Source: Gemmatimonadota bacterium
GTDB taxonomy: Bacteria > Latescibacterota > UBA2968 > UBA8231
DNA length: 12,055 bases
Reading direction: 5' to 3'
Assembly: GCA_009840005.1 (NCBI GenBank)
Contig: VXOR01000052.1
Span: forward strand, 1-12,055
A model generated the notes under the pieces. It ran no database searches, was not told where the DNA came from, and saw nothing but the letters and a program-made list of their open reading frames with translations. Of this stretch, positions 1-6,299 are shown piece by piece; positions within the stretch are counted from its first letter, which is position 1; the number at the start of each line of letters is the position of its first letter. A program made the translations under genes and the position numbers.

Positions 1-22
1 CTAGCTGACGTTACGCACCCGG

Positions 23-51
23 GTAGGGGGCGGGTTGAAACCGCCCCCTAC
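23..51. repeat. Perfect GC-rich palindrome (hairpin repeat)
   Basis: An 11-bp arm (23-33) is perfectly complementary to 41-51 around a 7-nt loop. The arms read GTAGGGGGCGG and CCGCCCCCTAC. No T-run follows on either strand, so it does not look like a standard intrinsic terminator. Palindromes of this kind (GTAGGGG..CCCCTAC) recur between genes in many uncultivated high-GC bacteria, as far as I recall. I therefore read it as a dispersed REP/MITE-like element, although only one copy is visible here. Confidence 0.6.
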
Positions 52-70
52 GGCCCCCGGCCTGGTCGGA

Positions 71-91
71 TCGAGGGCGTCCCGCCCTCGA
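71..91. repeat. Second perfect palindrome, 9-bp arms
   Basis: TCGAGGGCG (71-79) pairs perfectly with CGCCCTCGA (83-91) around a 3-nt loop. It lies 19 bp from the first palindrome, with a different arm sequence. Both sit downstream of the minus-strand membrane-protein gene that ends at 138. The element could be a second dispersed hairpin repeat, or both could belong to one composite element. Confidence 0.55.
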
Positions 92-102
92 CGCAGGCAA
101 GA

Positions 103-130
103 GGCCCGCGATCCCAGATGGAATCGGGCC
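103..130 (-). terminator. Imperfect hairpin just downstream of the membrane-protein gene
   Basis: GGCCCG (103-108) pairs with CGGGCC (125-130). Two more A-T pairs follow after a 2-nt bulge, and the loop is about 10 nt. It begins 8 bp past the stop codon of the minus-strand gene, which is a usual place for a terminator. No T-run follows on the minus strand, so termination is only a guess. Confidence 0.3.
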
Positions 131-137
131 GAAAACT

Positions 138-1151
138 TTAGTTGCCGATTAGACGGTGCCAGAGCCGCTTGAGGGCTTGGGCGGTGAGCGCGGATGGGTT
201 GTTGATGCGCTGGAGGTCGGCGATGCGCTCGGGATGAGACAGGTCCGGCAACAGGCGGAACGTGAAGAAGTAGGTGCCGGTAGAGTCGAGATAGAAGTCA
301 GAGCGGCCAAAGCGCAGGTCGTATAAGTAGAGCGCGTCGGCGCGGTGCTCCACCCGATAGTACCCGCGAGAAAACCAGAACAGGCGCTGGACTGGCGGAT
401 CGTCGCGCCGGGGGGCGATGAGGTGGGTGTTGCGCTCGATGCGGCGGAAGCGGACCGCCGAGTCGTCGTCAAACAGGGAGTACAGTCCGGCCCATAGGTG
501 ATCGTCTGCGCCAGCCAAGCCCGACCACAGTACGGCGTTGAACGGAGTTGGCACGACGTGCAGGCGCTCGTAGGGAATGCCTTGTTCGGTGAGGGCGTGG
601 GCAAAGGTGCTGCGCACGTGTAGGCAAATCGCGGCAGTGGCAAGCAGGTATGCTGTACTCACGCACAGGCCCAGCGTGTTGAGTCGCCGTCGCCAGTGCA
701 GTCGCCGTTGGCACAGGGCGGCGATGAGGCCGATGGCTAAGGGTAGGGTATAGAGCGGGTCTATGATGAAGATGGCACTGAAGGCGACCGGGTAGTTGCT
801 GAACGGGCTGAACAACTGGGTGCCGTACCCGGTGAAGCAGTCGAGGAGGGCGTGCGTGAGAATTGCCCAGAACGCCAGTGTGAACCACTCGCGCCAACTC
901 GCGTCGCGGTGTAGCTTAGACAGCGCCCAGCCCAGCCCAAGGCCGCCGCCTACCGCAAAGAGCAGGGAGTGGGACACCCAGCGGTGAAAGCCCAATAGGT
1001 CGGTCTCCGACAGAAAGGCCGCGCCCAATACGTCGAGGTCTGGGAGGATGCCTGCGGCCGCGCCCCACAGGGGGGCTTTGTTGCCAACCTTTTTGCCTAA
1101 AACCTTTTCGCCGACGGCTGCGCCGAGTGCGATTTGCGTAACGCTATCCAT
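138..1151 (-). CDS. YdjM/DUF457-type membrane-bound metal-dependent hydrolase
   Basis: The 337-residue protein begins MDSVTQIALGAAVGEKVLG, the usual N-terminus of the YdjM family (predicted inner-membrane metal-dependent hydrolases, DUF457). Candidate metal ligands are the PDLD motif (residues 37-40), His56 and His61 in an HRWVSHS motif, and His100/Asp104 in THALLD. Hydrophobic stretches near 26-45, 61-78, 90-105, 125-147 and 158-178 suggest several membrane spans. The last 150 residues look soluble. The ATG at 1149-1151 is chosen because the family consensus starts there. An in-frame ATG at 1217 would add 22 unconserved residues and overlap the divergent gene. There is no clear Shine-Dalgarno site. 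The gene is divergent from the dioxygenase operon, with 13 bp between start codons. The physiological substrate of this family is not established. Confidence 0.85.
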   Translation of the reverse strand: MDSVTQIALGAAVGEKVLGKKVGNKAPLWGAAAGILPDLDVLGAAFLSETDLLGFHRWVSHSLLFAVGGGLGLGWALSKLHRDASWREWFTLAFWAILTHALLDCFTGYGTQLFSPFSNYPVAFSAIFIIDPLYTLPLAIGLIAALCQRRLHWRRRLNTLGLCVSTAYLLATAAICLHVRSTFAHALTEQGIPYERLHVVPTPFNAVLWSGLAGADDHLWAGLYSLFDDDSAVRFRRIERNTHLIAPRRDDPPVQRLFWFSRGYYRVEHRADALYLYDLRFGRSDFYLDSTGTYFFTFRLLPDLSHPERIADLQRINNPSALTAQALKRLWHRLIGN

Positions 1152-1156
1152 AGGAG
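1152..1156 (+). promoter_or_regulatory. Ribosome binding site that fixes a TTG start
   Basis: AGGAG at 1152-1156 lies 8 nt before an in-frame TTG at 1165. It is the only good Shine-Dalgarno site near the beginning of the dioxygenase frame. It abuts the start codon of the divergent gene, so the two 5' ends share just 13 bp and any promoter must lie inside one of the coding regions. Confidence 0.6.
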
Positions 1157-1164
1157 TCTTAGAT

Positions 1165-1992
1165 TTGCAGAGAACAACGTACGAAGAAAATGCCGCGAGT
1201 GCATTGTGGCGGCCCATTGGGCCGGACGAGGGTGCCGATCCGCTTCGGGCCTTGGCGCGGGCGGAGATACCGGCGATCCTGCTACCTCAGGTCTGCACGC
1301 CGGAGGACTGTCAGCGGCTGATGGAGCGCTTTGACGAGCGCGGGTTGCTGCGCGCTCCGGGCGACGAGCGCTCGCGCATCGACATTGGCACTAGCCTCGG
1401 CAACCTGGGTGGCGACCAAGAGGCATTCTTGGCTGATGCGAAGGAGACGCACGCGCTTTTTGCCACCCTTTTCGAGGGTTTGATTGATCCGGTGCAACTG
1501 CTCTATCGGCACTTGCAGGCGTTGGCACCCAGCAAGGAGGTTAAGACGGCGTGCGAGCGCGACGGGCGCTTGTACGGCCCGGCCATCTTTCGCATCCACT
1601 ACGAGACCCACTCCTATAGTCCGCACATTGACCACGTAGTTCTGCGCGAAAAGCGGTTCGACTACGAGGTGGTGCGCTTTACCCACCAATTTGCCGGTGT
1701 GCTGTGCGTGCAGAATGCGGATTCTGCGGGTCCTGGGGTGCAGGCTGTGTTGCATCGCTGCCTGTGGACCGAGGAGATACAGCCGTATATCGCCGAGGGC
1801 CGTTTTCACGAGTATGCGGCTGCGCAGGGCGTGGAGCACTGCGAGGTCGCGCTCGAGCCGGGCGATTTGTACTTCTTCAATACGCGCTGCATTCACGAGG
1901 TTCCTGCGGTGCAGGGGGACGATCCGCGGGTGGTGCTCGCCGTCTTCATTGGCTATGCCGAAGACGACGAAGAAATCTACGTGTGGTCTTGA
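1165..1992 (+). CDS. Fe(II)/2-oxoglutarate-dependent dioxygenase
   Basis: The 275-residue protein has the jelly-roll dioxygenase facial triad. His154 and Asp156 form HxD (in SPHIDH), and His244 is the distal ligand (in TRCIHEV). Arg255, eleven residues later (DDPRVVLAV), is placed to bind the 2-oxoglutarate carboxylate. Because the Asp is present, hydroxylation or a related oxidation is expected rather than halogenation, where it becomes Gly or Ala. I choose the TTG at 1165, preceded by AGGAG. The frame is open back to an ATG at 1048, but that would overlap the divergent gene and add 39 residues antisense to it. The stop is 3 bp before the HisC-like gene, implying cotranscription. There is no signal peptide, so it is cytoplasmic. 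The substrate is unknown; a free amino acid or small acid is plausible beside two aminotransferases. Confidence 0.82.
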   Translation: MQRTTYEENAASALWRPIGPDEGADPLRALARAEIPAILLPQVCTPEDCQRLMERFDERGLLRAPGDERSRIDIGTSLGNLGGDQEAFLADAKETHALFATLFEGLIDPVQLLYRHLQALAPSKEVKTACERDGRLYGPAIFRIHYETHSYSPHIDHVVLREKRFDYEVVRFTHQFAGVLCVQNADSAGPGVQAVLHRCLWTEEIQPYIAEGRFHEYAAAQGVEHCEVALEPGDLYFFNTRCIHEVPAVQGDDPRVVLAVFIGYAEDDEEIYVWS

Positions 1993-1995
1993 CCC

Positions 1996-3099
1996 GTGCT
2001 GCCGTTTACGCGCATCGTCCGCGCTCTGCCAGCGACCGTACCCTTTGTGCCGCCCGAGGCATTGGAGAGGGAGCAGGGACAGCCGCTTGTCCTGCGGGTT
2101 GGGGCTAATGAGAGCAATTTTGGGATTTCGCCGAAGGCGCGGCAGGCCATGGTGGAGGCGGTGGATAAAGTGCATTGGTACAACGATCCGGAGGGATACG
2201 AGTTGCGCTCGGCGCTGGCGGTGCGGCACGGGGTGGCGCGGGAAGAGGTCGCCTTGGGTGCGGGGATTGATGAACTGTTGGGGCTGCTAGTGCGGCTTTT
2301 TGCCGAGCCAGGCGACGCGGTGGTGACGTCGCTGGGGGCTTATCCGACGTTCAACTATCATGTCGAGGGGCACGGGGCGGTGTTGCACAAGGTGCCCTAT
2401 CGTGCGGACCGGGAGGATTTGCCGGCCTTGTTGGACAAGGCGCGGCAAGTGCGCCCCAAGCTGATCTACGTGGCCAATCCCGACAATCCGATGGGCACCT
2501 ATCAGCGGGCTGACGAGTTGCGGGATTTTATCGCGGGGTTGCCGCCGGATTGTGTGTTTTTGCTCGACGAGGCGTACAGCGACTTCGCGCCCGCAGATGT
2601 GCACCTGCCACTGGACACGGAACGGGCCCAGGTGGTGCGGCTGCGGACGTTTTCCAAGGCGCACGGCATGGCGGGGGCTAGGGTCGGCTACGCGCTGGCG
2701 CACCGCGATGTGGTGGCCGCGCTCGACAAGGTCCGCAATCATTTTGGCGTCAATCGCATCGCCCAGGCTGGGGCGCTTGCTTCGCTGGGCGACGACGAGT
2801 TCGTGCGCTCGGTGGTGCGGCAAGTGGAGGAGGGGCGGCGGGAGTACGAGGCGCTGGCGGCAGAATTGGGGCTGAAAACCGTGCCTTCGGCGACGAATTT
2901 CGTGGCGCTCGACGTGGGCAGTGGCGAGCGTGCGAGGCGTCTGATGCAGGTGCTTTTGCAGCACGGGGTTTTTGTGCGGATGCCGGGCGTGGCCCCACTC
3001 GACCGCTGCATCCGACTGACTGTGGGACCGGCTGCCGAGCGGCAAGCCTTTGCAGAGGTGCTGCGCGAGGTGTTGCCAAAATTAGACGAGGATGGATAA
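1996..3099 (+). CDS. HisC-like fold-type I aminotransferase (histidinol-phosphate aminotransferase family)
   Basis: The 367-residue PLP enzyme starts at a GTG three bases after the dioxygenase stop. Landmarks match the HisC group of class I/II aminotransferases: ANESNFG near residues 37-43, Asn161 and Asn164 in NPDNPMGT, Asp191 and Tyr194 in LLDEAYSDF (PLP pyridine contacts), Lys221 in TFSKAHGMAGARVGYA (Schiff-base lysine), Arg228 (phosphate contact), and Arg340 in RCIRLTVG (substrate carboxylate). Length is normal for the family. No other histidine gene is present, and the gene is fused tightly to a dioxygenase and a second aminotransferase. It may therefore act on another amino acid or amino alcohol; aromatic aminotransferases and CobD-like decarboxylases are close relatives. 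The fold and PLP chemistry are sure, the substrate is not. Confidence 0.88.
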   Translation: MLPFTRIVRALPATVPFVPPEALEREQGQPLVLRVGANESNFGISPKARQAMVEAVDKVHWYNDPEGYELRSALAVRHGVAREEVALGAGIDELLGLLVRLFAEPGDAVVTSLGAYPTFNYHVEGHGAVLHKVPYRADREDLPALLDKARQVRPKLIYVANPDNPMGTYQRADELRDFIAGLPPDCVFLLDEAYSDFAPADVHLPLDTERAQVVRLRTFSKAHGMAGARVGYALAHRDVVAALDKVRNHFGVNRIAQAGALASLGDDEFVRSVVRQVEEGRREYEALAAELGLKTVPSATNFVALDVGSGERARRLMQVLLQHGVFVRMPGVAPLDRCIRLTVGPAAERQAFAEVLREVLPKLDEDG

Positions 3100-3190
3100 A
3101 GATGACCACCACCGACGCAGAACGAGGCTTATACCGCTGAAATCAGCCCTTTTCCGTAGATTATTCCAAATAACTTTGAAACGAAATCTG

Positions 3191-3199
3191 AGGAAGGGA
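3191..3199 (+). promoter_or_regulatory. Ribosome binding site of the antitoxin-like gene
   Basis: AGGAAGGGA at 3191-3199 lies 9 nt before the ATG at 3209. It selects this start over an upstream in-frame ATG at 3092, which falls inside the HisC-like gene. The preceding 70 bp are visibly AT-richer than the surrounding genes and may hold the cassette's own promoter, but I see no convincing -35/-10 pair. Confidence 0.6.
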
Positions 3200-3208
3200 G
3201 CCTACACT

Positions 3209-3406
3209 ATGCTACCTGTCAAAGAGCAGTATATCATCGACGAAAATGGTCAGCGCGTCAGCGTGGTGCTCGAAATCGGTGCCTACCAAAAGCTGCTGGA
3301 AGAGCTAGAGGAGCTAGAATCGATTCGAGCCTACGACCAAGCTAAGTCAAAAGACGATGAGACGATTCCCTTTGAGCAAGCGGTGGAAGACTGTCTGCTT
3401 GGATAA
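3209..3406 (+). CDS. Orphan Phd/YefM-like antitoxin (small protein)
   Basis: This 65-residue protein resembles the short Phd/YefM- or RelB-type antitoxins of prevent-host-death character. It has a beta-strand-rich start (QYIIDENGQRVSVVLEI), then the helix AYQKLLEELEELESIRAYD, an acidic middle, and the tail PFEQAVEDCL. In such families the N-terminal half dimerises and binds DNA and the C-terminal half wraps a toxin. No toxin gene adjoins it: the next gene is an aminotransferase starting 5 bp after the stop. Either it is a solitary antitoxin (common for this family) or its toxin has been lost. Its location inside a metabolic operon, its AT-richer leader and the repeated borders suggest insertion. 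Assignment rests on sequence resemblance of a short protein. Confidence 0.7.
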   Translation: MLPVKEQYIIDENGQRVSVVLEIGAYQKLLEELEELESIRAYDQAKSKDDETIPFEQAVEDCLLG

Positions 3407-3411
3407 AACCC

Positions 3412-4767
3412 ATGACTACCGACCCAGCGCTTCTCCACCGCGATCCGCAATACACCTACCCGGTTCTCGTCAAAGGCGAGGGGATTTACTTATACGACGA
3501 AGCTGGCAATCGCTATATCGACGGCACGGCCGGGGCTGGCAACGTCACCTTGGGTCACGGTCGTCATGCCATTGTCGAGGCTATGGCCGACCAAGGGCGG
3601 GAGTTGGCCTATTGCTTTTCGACGTTTTTTACCAATCAGCCGGCTCTCGAGTACGCTCGGCGCTTGGCCGAACTGGCTCCCGGGGATTTGAACCACGCGT
3701 ACTTTGTCTCGGGCGGCTCCGAAGGCGTGGAGACGGCGATTAAACTGGCCCGCTTGTACCATGTGCAGCGGGGCCAGGCGCAAAAGCACCAGATCATTGG
3801 CCGCTGGCGCGGCTATCACGGCGCTACCTTGGGTGCCTTGGCTGCTACCGGGATGCCGGGATTGCGGGCACCTTTTGAGCCGTATCTGCCGGCTTTTCCG
3901 CACATTGCCTCGTGCTATCCCTACCGCTGCGCTTTTGCCGGTTGCGAAGATCGCTGCAATTTGACCTGTGCCCGTCAGTTAGAAGAGACCATCCGCGAGG
4001 TAGGGGCGGATAATATCGCCGCCTTTATCGCCGAGCCGGTGGTCATGGCTGGGGTCGCCGCTGGGGTACCGCCGCCCGATTACTACCCTCTCATTCGCCA
4101 AATCTGCGACGAGCACGACGTCCTCTTTATCGCCGACGAGATCATCACCGGCTTTGGCCGCACCGGCAAATTATTTGCCATTGAGCATTGGGACGTAGTG
4201 CCCGACATGATCGTTTTTGGCAAAGGGGCCAGCAGTGGGTACGCGCCCTTGGGGGGTGTGTTGCTGAGCGAACAGATACGGCGAGATCTCACGCGCAGTG
4301 GCCAAGCTCTGCCGCACGTTTTTACCTATGTCAATAACCCCGTGTCTATGCGCGCTGGTTTGGCCGTCCTGGAGTTGCTAAGAGAAGAAGGCATCGTGGA
4401 ACACGCCGCCCAAGTCGGGGACTATTTGCAGGAAAAGGCCCAGGGCTTAACGCGCCACGCTTGTGTCGGCCAAGTGCGCGGCAAGGGCCTAATGTTGGGG
4501 ATTGAACTGGTCCAGGACCGCCGCAGCCGCAAGCCCTTTCCCCCTGAGTGGGGTGCGGCGCGGCGCGTGTCCCAACTAACCTTGGAACGGGGCTTGGCTA
4601 TTTCGGGCGCTAGCGGGGGAGCCGATTGGGTTGCGGGCGACGATTTGCGCTTTTACCCGCCGTTGATCATTACGCAAGAAGAGATTGACGAGTCTCTGGC
4701 CATCATCGACGAGTGTTTGGGCCTGTTGGAAGAGGAACTGCGGCAAAAGGGCTGGGTGCCGACCTAA
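3412..4767 (+). CDS. Class III PLP-dependent aminotransferase
   Basis: The 451-residue protein is a full-length class III (GabT/ornithine/omega-amino-acid type) aminotransferase. Visible are the N-terminal YLYDEAGNRYIDGTAGAG strand, the phosphate-binding SGGSEGVETAIKLAR, Asp242 in FIADEIITGFGRTG (pyridine nitrogen), Lys271 in VFGKGASSGYAPLGG (Schiff base), and Thr305 in HVFTYVNNP (phosphate contact from the partner subunit). The enzyme would move an amino group between an omega- or alpha-amine and a keto acid or aldehyde. Five cysteines cluster at residues 168, 173, 178, 182 and 186 (C-x4-C-x4-C-x3-C-x3-C), as in some relatives. The ATG follows the antitoxin stop by 5 bp with only a poor Shine-Dalgarno site, so translation may be coupled. 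Family certain, substrate unknown. Confidence 0.9.
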   Translation: MTTDPALLHRDPQYTYPVLVKGEGIYLYDEAGNRYIDGTAGAGNVTLGHGRHAIVEAMADQGRELAYCFSTFFTNQPALEYARRLAELAPGDLNHAYFVSGGSEGVETAIKLARLYHVQRGQAQKHQIIGRWRGYHGATLGALAATGMPGLRAPFEPYLPAFPHIASCYPYRCAFAGCEDRCNLTCARQLEETIREVGADNIAAFIAEPVVMAGVAAGVPPPDYYPLIRQICDEHDVLFIADEIITGFGRTGKLFAIEHWDVVPDMIVFGKGASSGYAPLGGVLLSEQIRRDLTRSGQALPHVFTYVNNPVSMRAGLAVLELLREEGIVEHAAQVGDYLQEKAQGLTRHACVGQVRGKGLMLGIELVQDRRSRKPFPPEWGAARRVSQLTLERGLAISGASGGADWVAGDDLRFYPPLIITQEEIDESLAIIDECLGLLEEELRQKGWVPT

Positions 4768-4802
4768 GCTCAGCGTTCCGCAACTGAAACCGCGAAACGA
4801 CG

Positions 4803-6299
4803 CTATTCAATAGGCCAGATTGCCCCCATCTGCCATACGTCCAGCGAGCGCACCGTCGCCTTGCCACCTCGGGCAAATAGCTGGACGCCGAGACTATCCG
4901 GGCGGGCGGGATAGATGCGCTTGGCCAAATAGTGGCGGTCATTGGCGAAGACCTCTACCACGCTCCGATCCACGAATATCCGCAATTCTAGCGGCTGGCC
5001 GTAAGCGAAGTCAAACGCACACCGTTGGGATTCGCGATTACTCACCTCTGGACTGATGCTGGACCGACTTACGTCCAAAATCAATTCCCTGAGCGGTCTA
5101 ATTTCTTGCGGCGCGCGGTTGGCTGACCATGGATTGAGGTTGAAGCGAATGAGGGTTTGCTCTGCGCCGTCTGGAGAACAGCAAACTTTTAGACCGAATT
5201 CTTCGGCGCTCTCCCATTCAAACATCGCTCGAATTTCCAGTCGGTTTCCTTTGATTGCATCAAGTGGACGCTCTTCGTCTGCGGTCAATTGGATATCGGA
5301 AAAGTGCGTGTGTTCGCCGCGCAATGCCTCCAATTCTGGAACGGGTTCCACGAGCAGATCGCCGTCAGCGGACAACGACAGTACCATCGGCAGGGCAAAC
5401 ATCCCCGCCCAACCCGAGGCGCGTTGGACGTAACTATAGCGTCCTTCGTGGAGGCGACCGAATAGAATGCGTCGGCCCTGATCGTCCAGCAGGGTTAAGC
5501 CCTCGTTGTACACACCGGGGCGGCCTGTTTCGCCGAGGGCTAATCGCTTGTGGCGTTCCGGGGTGAACCTGTGATTGGCGTACGTGCCGATGTAGAATTG
5601 CGCCCCGCGCGGGTGACTGGTGAAGGACAGGACATGCTTGTCGCCCAAACGGAAAAAGTCCGGACAGCCGCAGTCCTCGCCCCACTCGGTGAAACGGCCC
5701 CCCTCGTAGAAGGGATGCAAATACTCCCAATGGGCGAGGTCTGTGGAGGTGAATAGATACGCCGCGTCTGGCGGGGCGGCACCGCTGTTGCCGGTCAGTG
5801 CGTAGTAGGTATCTCCTTCGACCCAAGCGCACGGGGCACCAGCGATCCGATATTCATCGCCCGCCTGCGGATTGGGTATAATCGGATTCGCCGGGTGCTT
5901 TTCCCAATGGATGAGCATATCATCGTCGCTGGTGGCGAGACAGATGCCATCCGGCAAGCCGTGATAGATGAATGTGGGAATCCCCTCTTTGTTGATAAAT
6001 GCGGCACCGCTGAAGCATTGGTCCCGGTCGGCACCCTCCGGGCCGGGCGGCAGGGCAATGGGGTGATCCGTCCAATGCACCAGATCCTTGCTAGAGGCAT
6101 GGCCCCAATGGATCGTGCCGTGGAAAGCCCCATTGGGATTGTACTGGTAAAAGATGTGGTAGCGGCCCTTCCAGAAAATGGTTCCGTTCGGATCGTTCAT
6201 CCAGTTGATCGGGGCTAGAAAATGGTAGGCTGGACGGTACGGGTCAGATGCCAGTTGCAGACGGCGCGGGTCAATGTCGCGTTGCGTCGATTCGGTCAT
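4803..6299 (-). CDS. GH32 family glycoside hydrolase (beta-fructosidase-like), cytoplasmic
   Basis: The 498-residue protein has the GH32 five-bladed propeller followed by a C-terminal beta-sandwich. WMNDPNG at 33-39 carries the nucleophile Asp36; FYQYNPNGAFHGTIHWGHA (50-68) and the FSGAA stretch (96-100) are further GH32 signatures. The acid/base region is WGEDCGCPDFF (206-216). Glu208 is the probable acid/base, shifted compared with the classical ECPD motif. Where the RDP-type transition-state stabiliser Asp is expected, the sequence reads AGAPCAW, with Ala155 (codon GCC at 5835-5837) before the conserved Pro. The sandwich includes the typical late VDRSVVEVFAND segment. There is no signal peptide, so it would cleave imported fructosides such as sucrose or fructo-oligosaccharides. 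Its ATG directly abuts the TAA of the HEPN gene, so it probably depends on that transcript. It is convergent with the aminotransferase gene (35 bp gap). Confidence 0.88.
   Translation of the reverse strand: MTESTQRDIDPRRLQLASDPYRPAYHFLAPINWMNDPNGTIFWKGRYHIFYQYNPNGAFHGTIHWGHASSKDLVHWTDHPIALPPGPEGADRDQCFSGAAFINKEGIPTFIYHGLPDGICLATSDDDMLIHWEKHPANPIIPNPQAGDEYRIAGAPCAWVEGDTYYALTGNSGAAPPDAAYLFTSTDLAHWEYLHPFYEGGRFTEWGEDCGCPDFFRLGDKHVLSFTSHPRGAQFYIGTYANHRFTPERHKRLALGETGRPGVYNEGLTLLDDQGRRILFGRLHEGRYSYVQRASGWAGMFALPMVLSLSADGDLLVEPVPELEALRGEHTHFSDIQLTADEERPLDAIKGNRLEIRAMFEWESAEEFGLKVCCSPDGAEQTLIRFNLNPWSANRAPQEIRPLRELILDVSRSSISPEVSNRESQRCAFDFAYGQPLELRIFVDRSVVEVFANDRHYLAKRIYPARPDSLGVQLFARGGKATVRSLDVWQMGAIWPIE

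Larger units (their letters stand above)
3094..3427 (+). repeat. Imperfect direct repeats bordering the antitoxin cassette
   Basis: The junction at 3094-3119 (GGATAAA, then ATGACCACCACCGACGCAG) resembles the one at 3401-3427 (GGATAAAACCC, then ATGACTACCGACCCAG), 307 bp apart. In both, the TAA of GGATAAA stops the upstream gene and an ATG with a Met-Thr-Thr-like beginning follows. At the left copy this ATG (3102) opens only 12 codons. The left copy may be a relic of the aminotransferase 5' end, left when the antitoxin segment was inserted. Two similar stop/start contexts could also arise by chance. Confidence 0.35.

Noticed and set aside
1048..1164. Upstream extension of the dioxygenase to an ATG at 1048
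   Set aside because: It would overlap the conserved N-terminus of the divergent membrane protein and lacks a better ribosome binding site than the TTG at 1165.
1282..2229. Long minus-strand frame (315 codons) antisense to the dioxygenase and HisC-like genes
   Set aside because: It spans two genes with clear catalytic motifs on the plus strand, has no family resemblance, and is a typical mirror frame of high-GC coding DNA.
2287..3045. Minus-strand frame of 252 codons inside the HisC-like gene
   Set aside because: It is rich in His and Arg with no motif, and the opposite strand encodes a complete aminotransferase.
3136..3147. Short palindrome GCTGAAATCAGC followed by CCTTTTCC as a terminator after the HisC-like gene
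   Set aside because: The stem is only 4-5 bp and the T-run is interrupted, so it is too weak to call.
4768..4802. Possible bidirectional terminator between the aminotransferase and GH32 genes
   Set aside because: Only a 5-bp AGCGT/ACGCT pairing with a long loop and no T-run is visible.
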